64,000 nucleotides of DNA from Malurus cyaneus samueli (Eukaryota > Chordata > Aves > Passeriformes > Maluridae). The position numbers were made by a program, and so were the translations under genes. Below, one piece after another: positions 25,871 through 40,800 of this stretch (position 1 is the first letter of the stretch; each line of letters opens with the position of its first letter). The stretch covers positions 49,855,642-49,919,641 of the forward strand of contig CM019216.1 of assembly GCA_009741485.1 (NCBI GenBank), given 5' to 3'. A model generated the notes under the pieces. It made no database searches, was not told where the DNA came from, and saw only the letters and a program-made list of their open reading frames with translations.

Positions 25871-28800
25871 CTGAAGAGGAAAAAGAGAGAGAAAAGATAG
25901 CACAAAATCCTTGAGGCAAAATGTTTGCTAGAAGTTGTATCCCCAAACCTGTCCTCCATGGAACATTGCTTTCACCCAGCTGCATGCTGTATGTACCGCT
26001 CCATTCTGCTAAGTAACAATCATGAGAAACGTGTTTATTTATGATAACGAAATTACCAGCAAAAGTAACAACTTCTATCGACACACATGTAATGATAAGC
26101 TGGGAAAATGAGAATGTGACTGAATGATAGAGTCAGCTTTCTAGTTAATATTTAACGCTGATGTGATTAGAAGCACATTTTAGAAGGTTCATAGTTAGTG
26201 ATTCAGCCAGCATGCATATTAATGAAACAGGTTCAGTATCAGTAAAATTAGGCATCTCAAGCATCATATGTATAAGTTTCACTCCAATTAAAAATAGCAG
26301 TGTAGATGGATTCAATAATGACAATTCTCTTCAGTCTAAAAATTTTTAACAGACCTCCAGAGAGAAAATGGCATTAGAGTGCAGCAGACTATGCTTGTGA
26401 TTCCCCCGCAGCTTCTCTTTCCCTCATGTGGCCTTTGCTCTTGCTAAGTCCACTGCTAAAGTGATTTTTTCTCACTGCTGAGATTCTAGACTACGCAAAC
26501 TTATTTAGGTGCTTAAAAATATATGCAAAACGTATAGAAACCTTTTTCTTTTTTCCCCCACTAAACAGTTTTTGAAAAGAACATCATTTTACTTGTTTTA
26601 TCTGTTAAAAAAAAGGAATTTTATTTTCACAGAACACTGTGAGCACTTCTTTGTCTTTTTCTCTCTTTCTTCTCTGTATTAAGGGACAAATTACACTTTT
26701 ATGTGGTTTCATTTCCATCTGCAAAAAAGCCAACAAAACCCTTGAACAGTAGTTGTTAATGAAAAGGTCCAATTTAAGGAAGATGGTTCTGTGATATTTC
26801 TCTTTTTATACTGCAAGACTGAAATTAAGAATTGTACATGAGTCAGACCGGTCAGGCATTTTTGTTCATGACAAATGAGGAAAGGTAAGGAGGAAACAAA
26901 ACACAGTTCTGCAGAAATATATCCAGTTCTGCAGGATTTTTTTTCTTCAATATTTCTTATTGCACCTATGACATGATGAAATCAGAGTATTTATGCTCAT
27001 GTTTTTTATCCTGGCCTGACAGAAGGAGTTGATTTGGACCAAACACATCTAGACTCTATTTCTGACTAAACTTGAACAACCTTATCTGGCCTGCAAGACC
27101 TGTGAACTCCCAACAGAAGCAGGTTCTTTCACAGAAGGGGTAATCCACTCTTCTCTCACTTCCTGCGTGGGCAGTGCGGTTAACTTTCAGGAGCCAAAGC
27201 AGAAGAGGTGAGCTTAATGGTATAAATCCTACCATCCACAATCATGGCCATGAGGTCATGTAGGGCTCCGGAGTTTCAGGCATGCTTCTGCCTTTGGTGT
27301 TTTCCATCAACTCCCTCAGGTTTTATGCCCATCAGACATTTTCTGTGAAGGCAGTCTAAGATCCCATCACTCATGGAGCTCATCAAGGAAGCAGGTGCCT
27401 GTCTCAGGTTTGTAGGGCTTATACTCAGCACCCCACTCCTAAGTGATTTAAGTACTTCCAAGCCTGATCCATAAGGAGGACTCTGAAGAGAAGCATTTTT
27501 TAAAACACTAAATAACCATCAACATATAAAAAGTAGTCTTCTCCTCTTTCAGCCACAGAATAGAAGTTCTTTTTGGGCAGATTGTGGGGAAGTATCAACC
27601 AGGAAAGAAAGAAGTCCTTCAATTAAAGCAGTGCTTTTTCTCTAAGTCAATGAGAAAAACAGGATACCTATCATATGAAAGGGCAGCAATACCTAATTCA
27701 ACAGGGTTCATCCTAGATGCAGGTATCTTAGCTTTCAGCTGAATTAGAGCTGGAAGAATTATATTAAATACATGCACTAATATATTTCAGTTAGAAAGGT
27801 CTATAGCTTCATGTGTTGAAACAGAAATATCTCAGTTATTATTACTGAAATAATAATCAAGCCATTGACCAGACACCTTTTTTTTGGTTGTTTTCCATGG
27901 CTTCATTTACAGCATTGGTTTTGTATAAGTCACAGATGCCATTTCATTTAGGAGCTGGCACGTTCAACTACACAGATTGTGGTACTTAGTCACCCACATC
28001 TCTCCACTCAATGTTTCCAGTCTAATACAGTTCTCATGAACAAATTACCTTGAAGTGCAATTAGAATTTCCTTTGTACATGAACTTCACATGAGTGTTCA
28101 AAATTCTACCATTTCTGCCATCAAGCAGTCTACTCTCTTAAAAAGACCAGGAATCTGGCTGCATCCAGGCTGCAGGTAGCACACATGTAACAGTAGCTTT
28201 TGATATGGTGCCATTTTTAATCACGGCTTTCACTGACTGGAAAGTTAGATAGCTGCCTAAAAAAATGAATTTGGGTTCTTTCCTAAGAAAAAAATCCTTG
28301 GAGAACATTTACATAACAGATTGAGTTTAAAAGCATCACAAATAAACCAGTCTATGAAAAAATCAAGAAGATAAAGCCACAGAGTCGTCTTCCGTATTAA
28401 CATAAGAACAATGATGTTTTCTCAGTTCCTTGCAGTTTCTCCCAAGCTTATCTCATTTGTTCCATACTCACAGCTTATTACTTTGCTGCCTAATCTGCAG
28501 CTGGGAGTTCAAATGGTATCTGCTGACCCAAAGGGTCACTTATAATTAACCTGCAGGTAAGTGTTGGCACAGGCCTTACCCACACAATGGCTTCTCCCCT
28601 GCTGAATTTGGTCTGTTAAGATGACCAACCTCAGCCTAAGGCAAAGCAGAAGGCTTTGAGAGACGTTATCACAGCCATTTACAGCCCTCCCCACAGGTGT
28701 CTGCTTTTCCATGCTTGATTGTTAGTTTAATCAGAGCACAACATAATTCTGACCTCTAACATCTCCTTGCTCTTGTTTGTAACAAATAATTTAGTTCAGT

Positions 28801-31800
28801 ACCTAACACAGACCACAGGATAGTGGTGGGAGTTTTGGGGTTGATTTTTTTATTTTTTTTTTTTTAATTTAGAGCTTATTGAACAAACCCTTTTTTCATA
28901 TATATATATAAAATTATATTATATTTATAAAATATTTAAATATATATAAATATGTATCAGTGGTTGTCTACTCAAAGTTTAGAATTCCTTTGACTGAAAC
29001 TCTATCTTTGATATCTTTTTTTTCCCCCAGAGTTTGTAAACATCAGCTCTCAATTACTAATAGAAAGCAAACATGGTGGGCATAACTGATTTTACAGCTT
29101 TTTGGACATAGAGCATGGTTACTGGAGAGAAATGAGAGAACATTAAATATGCCAATACAGTAACTATGTCTGTGGTGAAAGGACAGTGCTTCTCTTGACT
29201 TTCCAGAAATGTTTATTTTCTATTTAAAATAGAAAATAATAACACCAAGATAATTGTCAAATTTCCACAAAATAATGAAAAAATGTAAGTGATGGTCACA
29301 AGAACAAATGTGACTTCTCCAGACTTCAAAATTCATTTTGTATCTTCTCTCCTGATCTTACCTTTCCAAAGGAACCCTTTCGGTTAGGACAATTTCCTGA
29401 ACATTGTCAAGTTTAAATAGTTTAGCTAAGAAAAAGATAGCCTTAATAAATTATTTTACTGTCAGTGTAATATAACAGGTACAGGCCGTATCCTCTGGTC
29501 TGCAGTTGCTCAGCAACTTTTATGTGAAAAAGTGACTTTTATGTGGAAAATTCCTCCTCCATAAAGAAATCCTTTCATGGATATTGATGAAGGTTTCTTT
29601 TGTGCCCCTTTCATGAAAAGTGAGTGCACAGAGAATGCAGATAGAGCATGACAATATTTCGCTGATTCCTTGCTAGTGGAAAAGGGACTCAGATAATTCT
29701 TGTACCATTTATCACTGTACACTTTGTCCAGCATGGCCCCAGCACCTGCTTTTATTGAATCTTCTGATCCTGTTTTCTCATGTCCAAATTATGGCATAGA
29801 CAGCCTTAGCTGTGAGGCATCAGTTAAAAATGAGCAGCAAAAGGAACTGTTCCCTAAATTGCCTCATAACTCTTGAGTCTCAGCGCTCTGTCTGGAAAGT
29901 GTTTTAGTCTGAGTGGTTTTATTTCCAGCCGTTCTAGAGCAAAGTCAAATGTGTTAGCCCTAAATATGCTGTTTTAAAGAGATCTGCTTATGGAGTAAAA
30001 TATCACAGGAGAAAGCACTCCTGCATCTGGGGACAGAGGAGATGGAATTTTTGAAACAATCCTCTGTCATGGAGCACCTTGAGTGACTGTGTTATTCACC
30101 ATCATTCCCACCCTGTGCAGGAAAGGAGCCCAAACTTGCCCAGAAGTGCATCTGCCCAAGATGTTTGCAAGGCTTGAGTGCTTTTGCTCTAGACTGAGGA
30201 TGGGAGTGGATTGTTCTTTGTCAATCTGTGTGTCTGGGAGGTCCTGCCAAAACATCCAGAGCAGACGTAGCCATGGGCAGCTGGGCCAAGGCAGGAAAAA
30301 GGACTGAGGGCTCAGCTGGTGACCAGCCTTTGAAGAAATAGCAAGGAAAAGAGTGGAAAGAGCACAGAAGAAAAGATCAGAATCAGCCAGCAACTCTTTG
30401 CCTCGTATAGTACCCCCAAGCAGAAAAATCCAGGTATGACAGGTGTCACCAGGAATCACCAATTCACCTACAAGTGGTTTTACAAAAAAGCCAAGCCGAA
30501 CAGGAATTCTGAATTACAACAGCATACCAAAACACTTTGTTGATGATTTGACTACAATGTTTGAACTACATGTGTGTGTTTCCACATCACCAAGGCTGGC
30601 TTCTTATTTAAAAATATCTGACAGCTGGATCAGTTTTAAATACAAAATAAATGGGTTTTCTACTATCACACTGTTATCGTATTCCTTCACCTCAGGGCAA
30701 GCACCTCCCCAAGGAATAAAATGTGTTTAAAAAAATTTAAAAGCAAGCATGGACAAGCACTCTGAGAAAAATATCAGAATTTCTTAATATTCAGTTTTAA
30801 AGCTTTTAGTCTCAAGAAAAATATTTTGGTTTATGGGTTGTTTTAACCTGAAATATGACATTTTGAAAAAACAAAGCAAATTGAAAGGTAATTAAAAAGT
30901 CAAGAAGATCAAATAACGGTCAGAGTTGAGGCATAGCAAAAGACAATGAAATAAAATGGAGTAAAAAAGAAATGCAAAAAAAAAAAAAGAAAATTATTTC
31001 ACCTTAAGACCTAATCATATGGAAAAATAAATTAAGAAATTAAGAAGAATTTAACAGAAAATTATTCCATTAGGACAACTCTCCTAAATGCAGAATACAT
31101 GCTGATATGCCAGACTGTTGAATTAGCTCAGATTGTATTCCTCACCATCTGTAGTTACTCCACTGGAATGGTTCATTTGAGTCTGACTATTTTCCCCAAC
31201 TATGCATTTGATTCCTTGCATGAACATGGATTAGACATAAAAACTATACCAGAAAGTGTCCTACTTGAATCTTCTTGGAAGAGTAGGGACATAAATTCAA
31301 GATCCCTGCTTTTCAGTAAAAATCCATAAAATATTTAAGATTGGTTGCTATTTGAAATAAATAATTTTCCCAAACTGATCTAAGCCTTGTTTGCTGTGGT
31401 ATTTATTTAAAGAGGGAGATTTATTAGTAATAAATTAAAAAACATAGCAAATCCCTTAATCTCATGCCCTGATAAGAAAGAGACTTGCACGCTGGTCTTC
31501 TTCCTTTCTCAGCCATGACCGTGATCATCAGCGATTTTGTATCTTCTTCCAAACTTTTTGACTATATTGAATAATATTGGACCAGATGCTGATTCTTCTA
31601 CCAACTAACCTCCTAAACCCTGCTAGAAACTCATTCCTTTGACAATACATCCACACTGACAGTTACTTTTTTGGAACCTGTCACTTAGGGTGTTGTCAAT
31701 CCATTTAAGATGTACTCTGTGGTTGCACTAATTTTTAAATCAGCATGTTGTGAATTAATGTGTCAAAATTCCTTTTAAAAGTGTAAATATATTATTTATC

Positions 31801-34800
31801 TTTCATTGCCTAAATTACAATGTTATAAAAGAATTTTTTGAAGTGTGTTTAATGAGAACTGTGAGAAGTCATTCTCCAGAAACGTAATGATTGACATTAA
31901 TTACATTTCTAGCTTTTTATTCTCATCAATTAAAATCTGTATTAACAATTAAATTATTTTTCTTAGAATTGGTGCCAGGTTTAACTAGTCAGAATTTGTA
32001 TGGTTTTTAAAATGTTGGGATTATATCCACAATCTCCTGAAAATTCCACATGTAATAGCAATTGAATACAAATATTACCTGGTGAGATGCATCTTTTGTT
32101 ATGTCCCCAGCTGAAAACTTGCTGGATATTCTGCCTTCAAAATACTATTGAGATGCATTTTAACATCCATTTTAAATAAGAACTGTGGTTATCTCATAGT
32201 TAATTGTCCAAGTCTAAGCTTGGAAAAATCAGGCACATCAATTTCAAATTCACACCTATCTTAAGACAAAGATGAGATGAATTTCCTTGCACAGATGTCC
32301 GTGCTGAGAATGGAATGTGTACACGCAGTGTAGAAACACAGACTTAATCTTTGGGTGTCTGATGCAGAATAGCACAATACCTACTCAGGAAGATTACAAA
32401 ATTACACAGCTTTCTGTTCTATGACCACTCCCTCTTGGTTCTCTACAGGAACTACTTATGAACAGCTGCATCTATTTTAACAGTTTTAGAGCCTCCGCCT
32501 TCTAATGCAGGAAATCAGTGTCGCGAAACCCAGTGAGAGATCTCAGAGAAGATGAAGGTGATCTTACATTGGAAAATGTCTAAGTTAATTTTTCCCCTTC
32601 TTACATCCACAATATTTCGGTGTCTGTGTCTTAGTGACTTGGCCAGGATCATTTGTGTGCACCAAGGGGGACAAGGGATGCCATCAGTCCAGTGCTCATT
32701 ATGTCTCTGGTGCTCTTTTTGGATAGTGATGACAAACAGATTATTGATTTACCTTTACTCTTCTGGAACGGATGCAGTTTTAGATATTTTACCTCATTAT
32801 TTTGTCTCATTCCTCATAAATATTAGGCAAAATTCCTGACTTTCACAGATGTGCTGTTTATCATATCTGCATGATTTATAAATACTGTCTTCTACTTGGT
32901 TCCCCTAACACTTATCTCTAGGTGGGTTTTTCTACCTCTCCTTTTTAATGGAATCACTTATATTCTGCTCTGTAGCAGTTAACACATACCTTCCCTTTTA
33001 ACTTTGTTCTGCTGTTTTCACAGCAGACAAGCATACACAGTTACATAGATAGACACACAATTCCATTTATACTTATTTTTTTGCCACAATTAGTATTTCT
33101 GTTTCAATTTTTTACACTAAACCCAGCTTCTTTTCCCTTATTCCTAAAAAATCCTTTTCTTATCGGCCTAATTCCTGGGAGATGCATCTTTTCCTCTCTT
33201 TGCTACTGTTCATAATATACAATTATTACTTTCACCTTTTATTTCTCCCTTTTGAAATATTCATATTTTTAAAATTTTAACTGATACATCCACTTCACTC
33301 CTGAAGTAGGAATGGTTTTAATACATTGGTATACTGTTTCTTAATTACGATGGTATACTGTTTCTTAATTATGAGGTGAGGCTTCTGAACCTCTCACAAA
33401 TTCTTGTTAAACAACTTTAAAATTGTTTTCCCAATGCATTGTCTGTATTTATTCTTCCTAATCAATTATCTCTCATCATTTTCTCCAGGTTTGAAAATTC
33501 ACTTTGGAAGTACCAAGTAGATATATTACTATCCTCTGTTTTCCTATAATTAATGTAATTAGAGCCTCCAATTTGTTCATCTGTATCCAATGTAATGAAG
33601 CTCAAAATAGAATTATCTTATGCTAGGTTCCATACCTTTTGTGTTAGATAATTATCATTATAATTTTCAGAAATGTCAATGATGTTTTACTGCACACTGT
33701 GTACAACACCTACTATAGGTCTTTAAAACTGAAGTCACCAAGAACAGTACAATTTTTCTTTCCAGACAATAGCTCTAACACAGATAATCATCTCTCTGAC
33801 ACAGAGTGCCACCCTCATTTCTTTTTCTTCTGTTCTTTTTAGGTAAACCTGCTTTATCTAATTATTTTTAAATTCCAGGTGCATAGATCATCCCATCATG
33901 TATTTGCAATATCAGTTATATCCTATTACTTTCTCAGCAGTAAAAATTTCCATTTCCCTGGCTGGCTACCCAAACTCCTGGCACTGTTCTACAGATGTCA
34001 GGAAAAGAATTCATTTACTTTCCCACTCGCTTCACAGTTTGTTCACAGCTCAGCCGAGTTTGAATTCAAAAATACTATGAGCTGTTCTGTGGAAAACTTC
34101 AAATATTGTCTATGGCCTGTCTGACCTTAGCAGCAGATCCATCTCCTCTCATGTCAGTGAAAAATCTTCCTTTAACTTCAGGGATGGTTGAATTAGACCC
34201 CAGAAATCTTGTTTTTCTGATTTTTCTTATTTTTTCTCTCTGCCAGTGCCAGCCTGTTTCAGCTGCAGGGAGGACAGTGACTAAGGTGTTTATTCCGTGA
34301 TTAATGCCCTCAATTGCCTTATACACTGACAGAAACTTTAGAAGTGCTTACCTGTCAATCTTTCAGGTACCCTAAGCAGATGATAAGACAGATATAGACT
34401 GCTCAGAAGATACTGTGATAAGTTAAGCAGGTAAAGAAGCTGCATGGTCTGCACAGCAAAATGTATGTGTCCATTTGACTAACAGAAGCCACTGATATTT
34501 TTCTCCTTTTAGTGGCCACATTAATCTTAAGAATCTCCTAAAGATAAGAAAAGTGAACAGAGGAAAGAAAATGTCTGGGAAAACAAGAAAAAAAAAAAAG
34601 AAATTGCTGCTGTTAAATGTGACAGCTGATCCCATTGGTTTTACTATTGGTTTAAATATTTGTTTCAAAACCGAAATATGCTTGATGCTTAATTCCTCAT
34701 GGTTTGATGGAAAATGTTAGTTTGCATAAATCCAGAGCTCTCTGCAAGAATGCACTGAATCACACAAAGAAAATCTCCCAAGCAAATTAACTTTTAAGAA

Positions 34801-37800
34801 AACATCATTTTGCTTGGTCCCAAAGGAGAAAGCAGGCTTTCATAAAAGAATGAAGGCTTTTATTATGTTTTATGTAGCAGAGAGGAAAAAAAAAAGATGA
34901 AAAAAGTAAGGCAGTTAAAGCTAAAACAAACATTACTCTGAAAGTTAGTGATGGCGAACAACATGGACTCCCTTAACTATTACTCTCACTATAGCTCAGG
35001 ATTTACCTAAAGGCAGGCAAGTAATCCAAGCATTCAGAACAGCAACATGCAAGAAAATTCCATCAACATATGGTCCAAAGAGCTTGAGGGGAGGCAGAGG
35101 GGGACTTTGAGAGACTACAAACAAAGCAAAGCAGTGGGGAGTCAACAAAAGGAAGAATTAAAGTGCCTAGAAAGTTCAGACTCAAGCTGTGAGAAAGTAT
35201 TTGGCTTGTTAGGAGTTTCTCTTGAATGCTGCCTGTATGGGACAAGCCACAGTTCTTGTCACTTTTAACAAGTAATGCCTGAAGAGGAAATGGAAGAAAA
35301 TAACAGAAATTTTCATTGGAAAAAAAAACAAACTTATGCAGCTCTGAGAGCTAAAAGGAAGCCAGGTAACATCTTCTAGAAGTTGAATTGTATTTTCTGA
35401 ACACTTGCATAGGATTTGATTTTATGACTTTATGCAGAATAAAAGGTGACTGAATCCTCCCCTGGCTGATATTATCCTGTCCTTTCCTCAGCACAGACCT
35501 AACCATCAAATTTAGGTGGACTCTTACTCAAGCTATAATGACCCCTAGGGTTCAATATCTAAAGGGGAAATTTATTTTAGAGCACTACCTGGGGAGAATG
35601 TAGTTAACAGTCTGGATGAAAGACATAAATAGTGGCATACTATTATGTTTGGTCTCCAGGAATCAGTAAAATGATACAGAGTATCATACTGTATTCCTCA
35701 GCAACTCGTGAGAAAATAATGCTGGGTTACCATTAGGCTGGGTATAGACAAATTTCTGCTGCTTTTTCTCTCTTAACCTCACTTAAACTTCTGTGGCACC
35801 CCTGGAGGCTTCTACCTTTAAGATAAAAGAAGCAGCAACTGATTTTATTGCCTGATAATTCATTATGCACAGATACAGGTAAGTTGATGTTGCAAATTAA
35901 TTCTGATAATGGAGATGTCTGTATCCTATTATGACATAAAAATCACACCATTCTAAAGTTTAACAAGGTAGAATAATTTCCCTAATTCCAAGTAGATTAG
36001 ACAAACATTCCCAAATGTGCATAATTAATAACAAAGAGAAAAAAAATAAAGGTCAGAAAAGAAATGTGGCTGGGTTTTATGGCATGCCCTGAGCACTCTT
36101 CATGAAAGCAAAGTTAGGTAAACTCTCATTTAAATTAAAAAAAAAATTTGAATATTGTTATACATTGCACACTGAAAATGTCTTTTTAAGATCTCTAGAG
36201 GTAAAATACTTGAAGTATTATACTTGAGGATATATTTCTCATTCTGTTGTACAGACTGTTATGCAGTGGCCCTTGACCTCTAGTGAACCACGAAAAAAAG
36301 AACTAGAATTATGAAATAAGTAATATGCCTTTATTCCTTGTCTATTTTGCCTGTTTTGTTTTACTTTCCCTTTTTTTTTTTAATCCCATTTATTTCCTTA
36401 GTCTACAATTGCACTGGAAAGACAAAAGCTGAGGGAACAAACTGGGGACCTTGATTATTTTTGACCTTTGATGAGGACCTCAGGTTTGTTCTTAACTTAT
36501 AGATACAAAAACTGTCTGTATGGATTGAAACAAAAACACTTCTTTCATTATTAAAACAAAGTTTGCTGAGTAATTGCTGTAAATGTATATTTTGAAAAAG
36601 AGTTTTGTACTTTTTTCTCAAACTAAGTCATTCTGATGGTGCAGAGAAAACTTCTCTCCTGTATTGGATCTCTCCTTTGCTCATACTTTGGTGCTGAGAT
36701 CATGAGGTAATGATTTCACATTTGAGAAATTGATTTCAAGGCTGCATGTGGTTTATGTTCCTTTCTCCTAAATTACTTCCATTTCTTAAATTTTTAGCAA
36801 AATCAAAATTTGTTCACAAGGTTTAATTAATGAATTTTAGGTGAAAACTCAGTGGCTATGGCTAAAGTTAATAAAGTGGCTATTTTTTTTAGTGTCTTTG
36901 GTATCAAAGGAAATTATCACTTCTTAATTTCTATGAACTGGGCTAATCTCACCCAGCTTCTGTCTAAAATAGGCAATCAATGAATAAGTGCACACAGTAG
37001 CAGAAGAAACACACGTGACAAATGCACCTTGTTTGATGCACTCCTATTAGGAATGGGATTCCTAACCCCTCCTACCTAAACACAGCAAAATGTAACGCTG
37101 GTCACAGAATCACAGTGTCTGAGTCAGAAGGGATCTGATAACTCCAGACAGGATGGACAGAAATAAGGATCACCAGATGACTACGTGTTCCAGCAGTGTA
37201 GGGCACTTGTTTTAGGGTGCGTGAATATTCATCAGAGATGCCAGTGTCACTCTCTGTCATCTGCAGAGTCAGGTGAATTCCTTCACAAAGGCCATGAGAT
37301 GGTGGCAGGTCCTGGAAGAGCAAAGGAAGAGCAAGAACCTGGATAACTTGGGCACACGATTGCACCAGGGGAGGCAGGAAGAGGGAGGAAAAGTGCCATC
37401 AGGAAAACTGCAGAACACTAGAACTTAAGGCTGTGAACCATGTGAGGTAGAAACAAGGGGCAGGAGAATAAGATGGGCAACAGGCTGTGAGGGAAAATGA
37501 GTGGATGTGAAAAGTGCCTGACTCTAAGCATAAGACAGGAATAAGAATGCTAGAGGGAAAATATGCATTTTGCAGCTGATTATCCTTTCTGATTAGGAAA
37601 GGAAACCTTCAGGGGTGGAATGGCAGCTCCTCACAATTTAAGAGGTAGTAAAAAGTCTCTGAAATCCTACCCAAGGAGCAGAGGGAAGCCTACAGTTTTG
37701 TGGAGGTATTTTATTTTTATCCTGAGATGACAACAACAAAAAGTGTAAAAGAAAGAGCTCTGTCTGAGAGCAGTTGGCTTTCCAGCCAAAGTGAAAGAAA

Positions 37801-40800
37801 CCAGCAGGCAAGTAAAGGCAACAAGGGCAGGAGTAGAGAACACATTTTAAACTCCAGCTTCCAATTAAATCTTAGAAGGAGATTTTCGAGTCCCTTAAGG
37901 GAAGGCGGCTGAGGAGATGTCATTTGGAGCTGCAGAAATTGTGCAGACAGTGAGACAAGAGAACTGGTTCAAAATGTAGTGAGATGGAATAAACTTCAGT
38001 GCCAACTTCTAGAGTGACAGTAAAATGACAGCACTAACAGTCATTATAAAAGAAAAAAATAGATAACTTCTTATAAACAAAAGAAACAAATTCCTCACAA
38101 AAATAAAATATATTGTGTCTATATTACATATAATCTTTATTCTTATATCCCCGTTTTTTCAAGCTTCAGTAGAATAATTCAAAGTTTCTGAAATAGTCAG
38201 ATTTAGTCTGAAATAATTAAATTAGAATGGGTTTTAAAACTGAAAAGAAAAAAAATTCTCTGCTTATCATGAAGGAACCAGCCTGAATCAAACATGAATC
38301 TGTATGGGAAAACAGCAATAAAAAGACATCATAAATAGAAATATTAATGTAGAGTAAAGGAAAAGACCTGAAACTGCCATTGCCACTGATAACATAAAAC
38401 AACAAAAAATGTTTGTTGTAGAGAGTACAAAACATAATCTACGCTATTTGTGTCAATTCAAGAAATGGACTGAGAGAAACTGAAATGGATAGCAGTCTGT
38501 GTTGTATGAGCTCAAGTGAATGTTTCCTTACTTTGACTCATATGTTTACATTTTTGAGAAGTAAATATTAAATTTCAATTTTTTGTTGCTGTTTAGTAAC
38601 ACAGCATTGTACATATGGCAAAACTAGTGCCACTGGCCAAGAACAGAGAGAAACATTGCCTTCCAAGAAACATGGTGTATGTGGGGAGTAGAGAGAGAAA
38701 ATAAGCAAATAGAAGACAATTTCTTTTATTTAGCTTTAGGGTTAAAATGCTTTATACAGCTTACTGGGTTAAAACTGGGTTAAAACATATAATATTCAGT
38801 ACCATGTATATGCAGTGCTTAGGGTTTTTATTTTCTCAAATAGCTCCATTTGCTCATTCAGACAGAGCTTGTACAATTTCAGTGAATCTACCGCTGTCAG
38901 GAATTATGTACACTGCAGTAAACTGTGGATTAACCATCTATGGATTCTGTGGAAGAATCCCACTTCATGTGGGAAGTCTGCTGGACAAACATCACTATTT
39001 CTGATTCTACCAGCACATTATAATAATTCAGATGTCCTTTATTTTAAGCAATAAATTCTCATATGCACTTGCACATGCTGAGCTTGTCAACTTTTATTCC
39101 TTGACGAACCCTAGGGCTCACTCTTTTACTTCATAAAGAAAATGAAGTTTTCATTTTTGAAGTTTTTTCAAAAAAAATTTGCTAGTGGAAGAGAATGAAG
39201 TTTAGAAAAAACAGGAAAGGAATACCGTCTGACAAAATATTTTACTTTCTGCTGCCTGTCACTCTGTTCTTGCTATCTTGGGAGGAATGTTATGATAGAA
39301 GGGGAGTTATGTGTCTAAATACAATTTATTAAAGCAAATTTGTTGAGGTTACATGCCTTATAAGTTTAAGAATAGGGACAGAAAGAGAACTTTTAAGAAG
39401 ATTTTTACTAGTAGTGATGGCTGGTCAATGGCATATGTTATAGAGAGGAACAAATTATCTCAGCCACAGAAAGCTGGTGAATAATTATAATAGGTAATTT
39501 GGGCTTTGTTTTGAAAGTTGATTGTCAAATGTAACACCACAACACTGAAGTATCCAAATATAATAGATACAGAAACACAAAGTTGCCTAATAACAGTATA
39601 TTTAAATACCATGTCACCTGCCATGGATTTAAAAAAGAGGAGAAATTACACCATCTGTTTTAATTCAGCTTGTTAAAAAATGTTCTCAGGGATTCACAAC
39701 AACAACAAGTATGGTAGATTAATTTGATTTTAGTATAGTGGGCAAGTACATCAGCTATTCCCTTCACCTGAGGGAGCCAGAGATCCTTGTTCTGCAACAA
39801 GTTGTGGCACACTGGGTTCTCCCGTGGAATAAAGGGATATTTGCTTTCAAGAAGCTGACAGTTGTGTATCCTTTGTTTTTGGTAACATTTATTGTTTCAA
39901 AGAATATGATTTTCATAATTCCACTATCCATTTATCTTTGATATCTTGTTTCTGTCATTTTGTTTTCTTAACCATCTGGATTTTTAAGATGGAACGCCCA
40001 TTTTAATGACTGAATATTCTAATGGTACTCTCATCCCATCCTTTTGCTGATTTATCTTGTGCTGAGCCCCTACAATGAGTCTCAATAGCAAGGACAATCA
40101 ATTCCTTATAGAAAAAAAGAGAGGAAACTGAATCAAATGTCAAGCTGATTTATCACAGGCTACATTTAAACAATCATTATCCTTTAAGGAGTTTCTGTAA
40201 AATAGGAAATGTTTTGAGACTTACTTTCAAAATTGTTTTCATTATTGGAGCACCTGGAAGTCCTTGAATGCAATCTCATTGTGTAAAGCAATGTGCAAAC
40301 AAAGCACAAAGAGATGGTCTCTTTTCCAAAGTATTTAAAATCTAGGGCTAAGATTACACAAAACAAATACAGGCCGAGAGGGGAGTCAAGGAAACCTTGA
40401 GTCAATACCAGATACTGTGAGTCAAGAGAGCAAATGGTGGTTTCAGATTATAATAGCAATTTTCACCAAAGAAGACATTTATAAGAGTATCAGAGGAATA
40501 TCTTCATATCGGTTCACAAGAATGCTTGTTTAAATATAAAACAAATTGAAAATGGTAATTGTAACTGGAAGAAGAGAGACCATAGTCAATAGATGCAGGA
40601 AGAAAAATGGTAGATTATAATAGAAAAAAAGAGCAGCCTGCATTTAATTTGAAGGTTGAAGAGGGGCTTGCAAGAGCTGGTGATCTCATGGGTTATGGAA
40701 CTGCATCAGCTTTCCGAGTGGGTATGCATGGGGTGAGCTTGGAAAAACTAGGGAAAAGTGTGTTACTGTGACCCCGGTGAGGAATTATTGGTGCTCAGAT

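Noticed and set aside
25871..25903. Upstream extension of the exon 2 reading frame as a possible alternative N-terminus
   Set aside because: These 11 codons are the polypyrimidine tract and acceptor. The first codon is GTG, not ATG, and exon 1 supplies the correct TM1 start.
25467..25914. Plus-strand open frames opposite exon 2
   Set aside because: They are antisense shadows of the transporter exon, with no motif of their own.
25746..26084. 112-codon minus-strand open frame overlapping the exon 2 acceptor
   Set aside because: It runs through the intron end and out of frame with the transporter. There is no family similarity.
30067..30462. 131-codon minus-strand open frame in the intron
   Set aside because: It has no recognisable domain, and a plus-strand frame overlaps the same bases. 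It could be a repeat scrap, but I found no match from memory.
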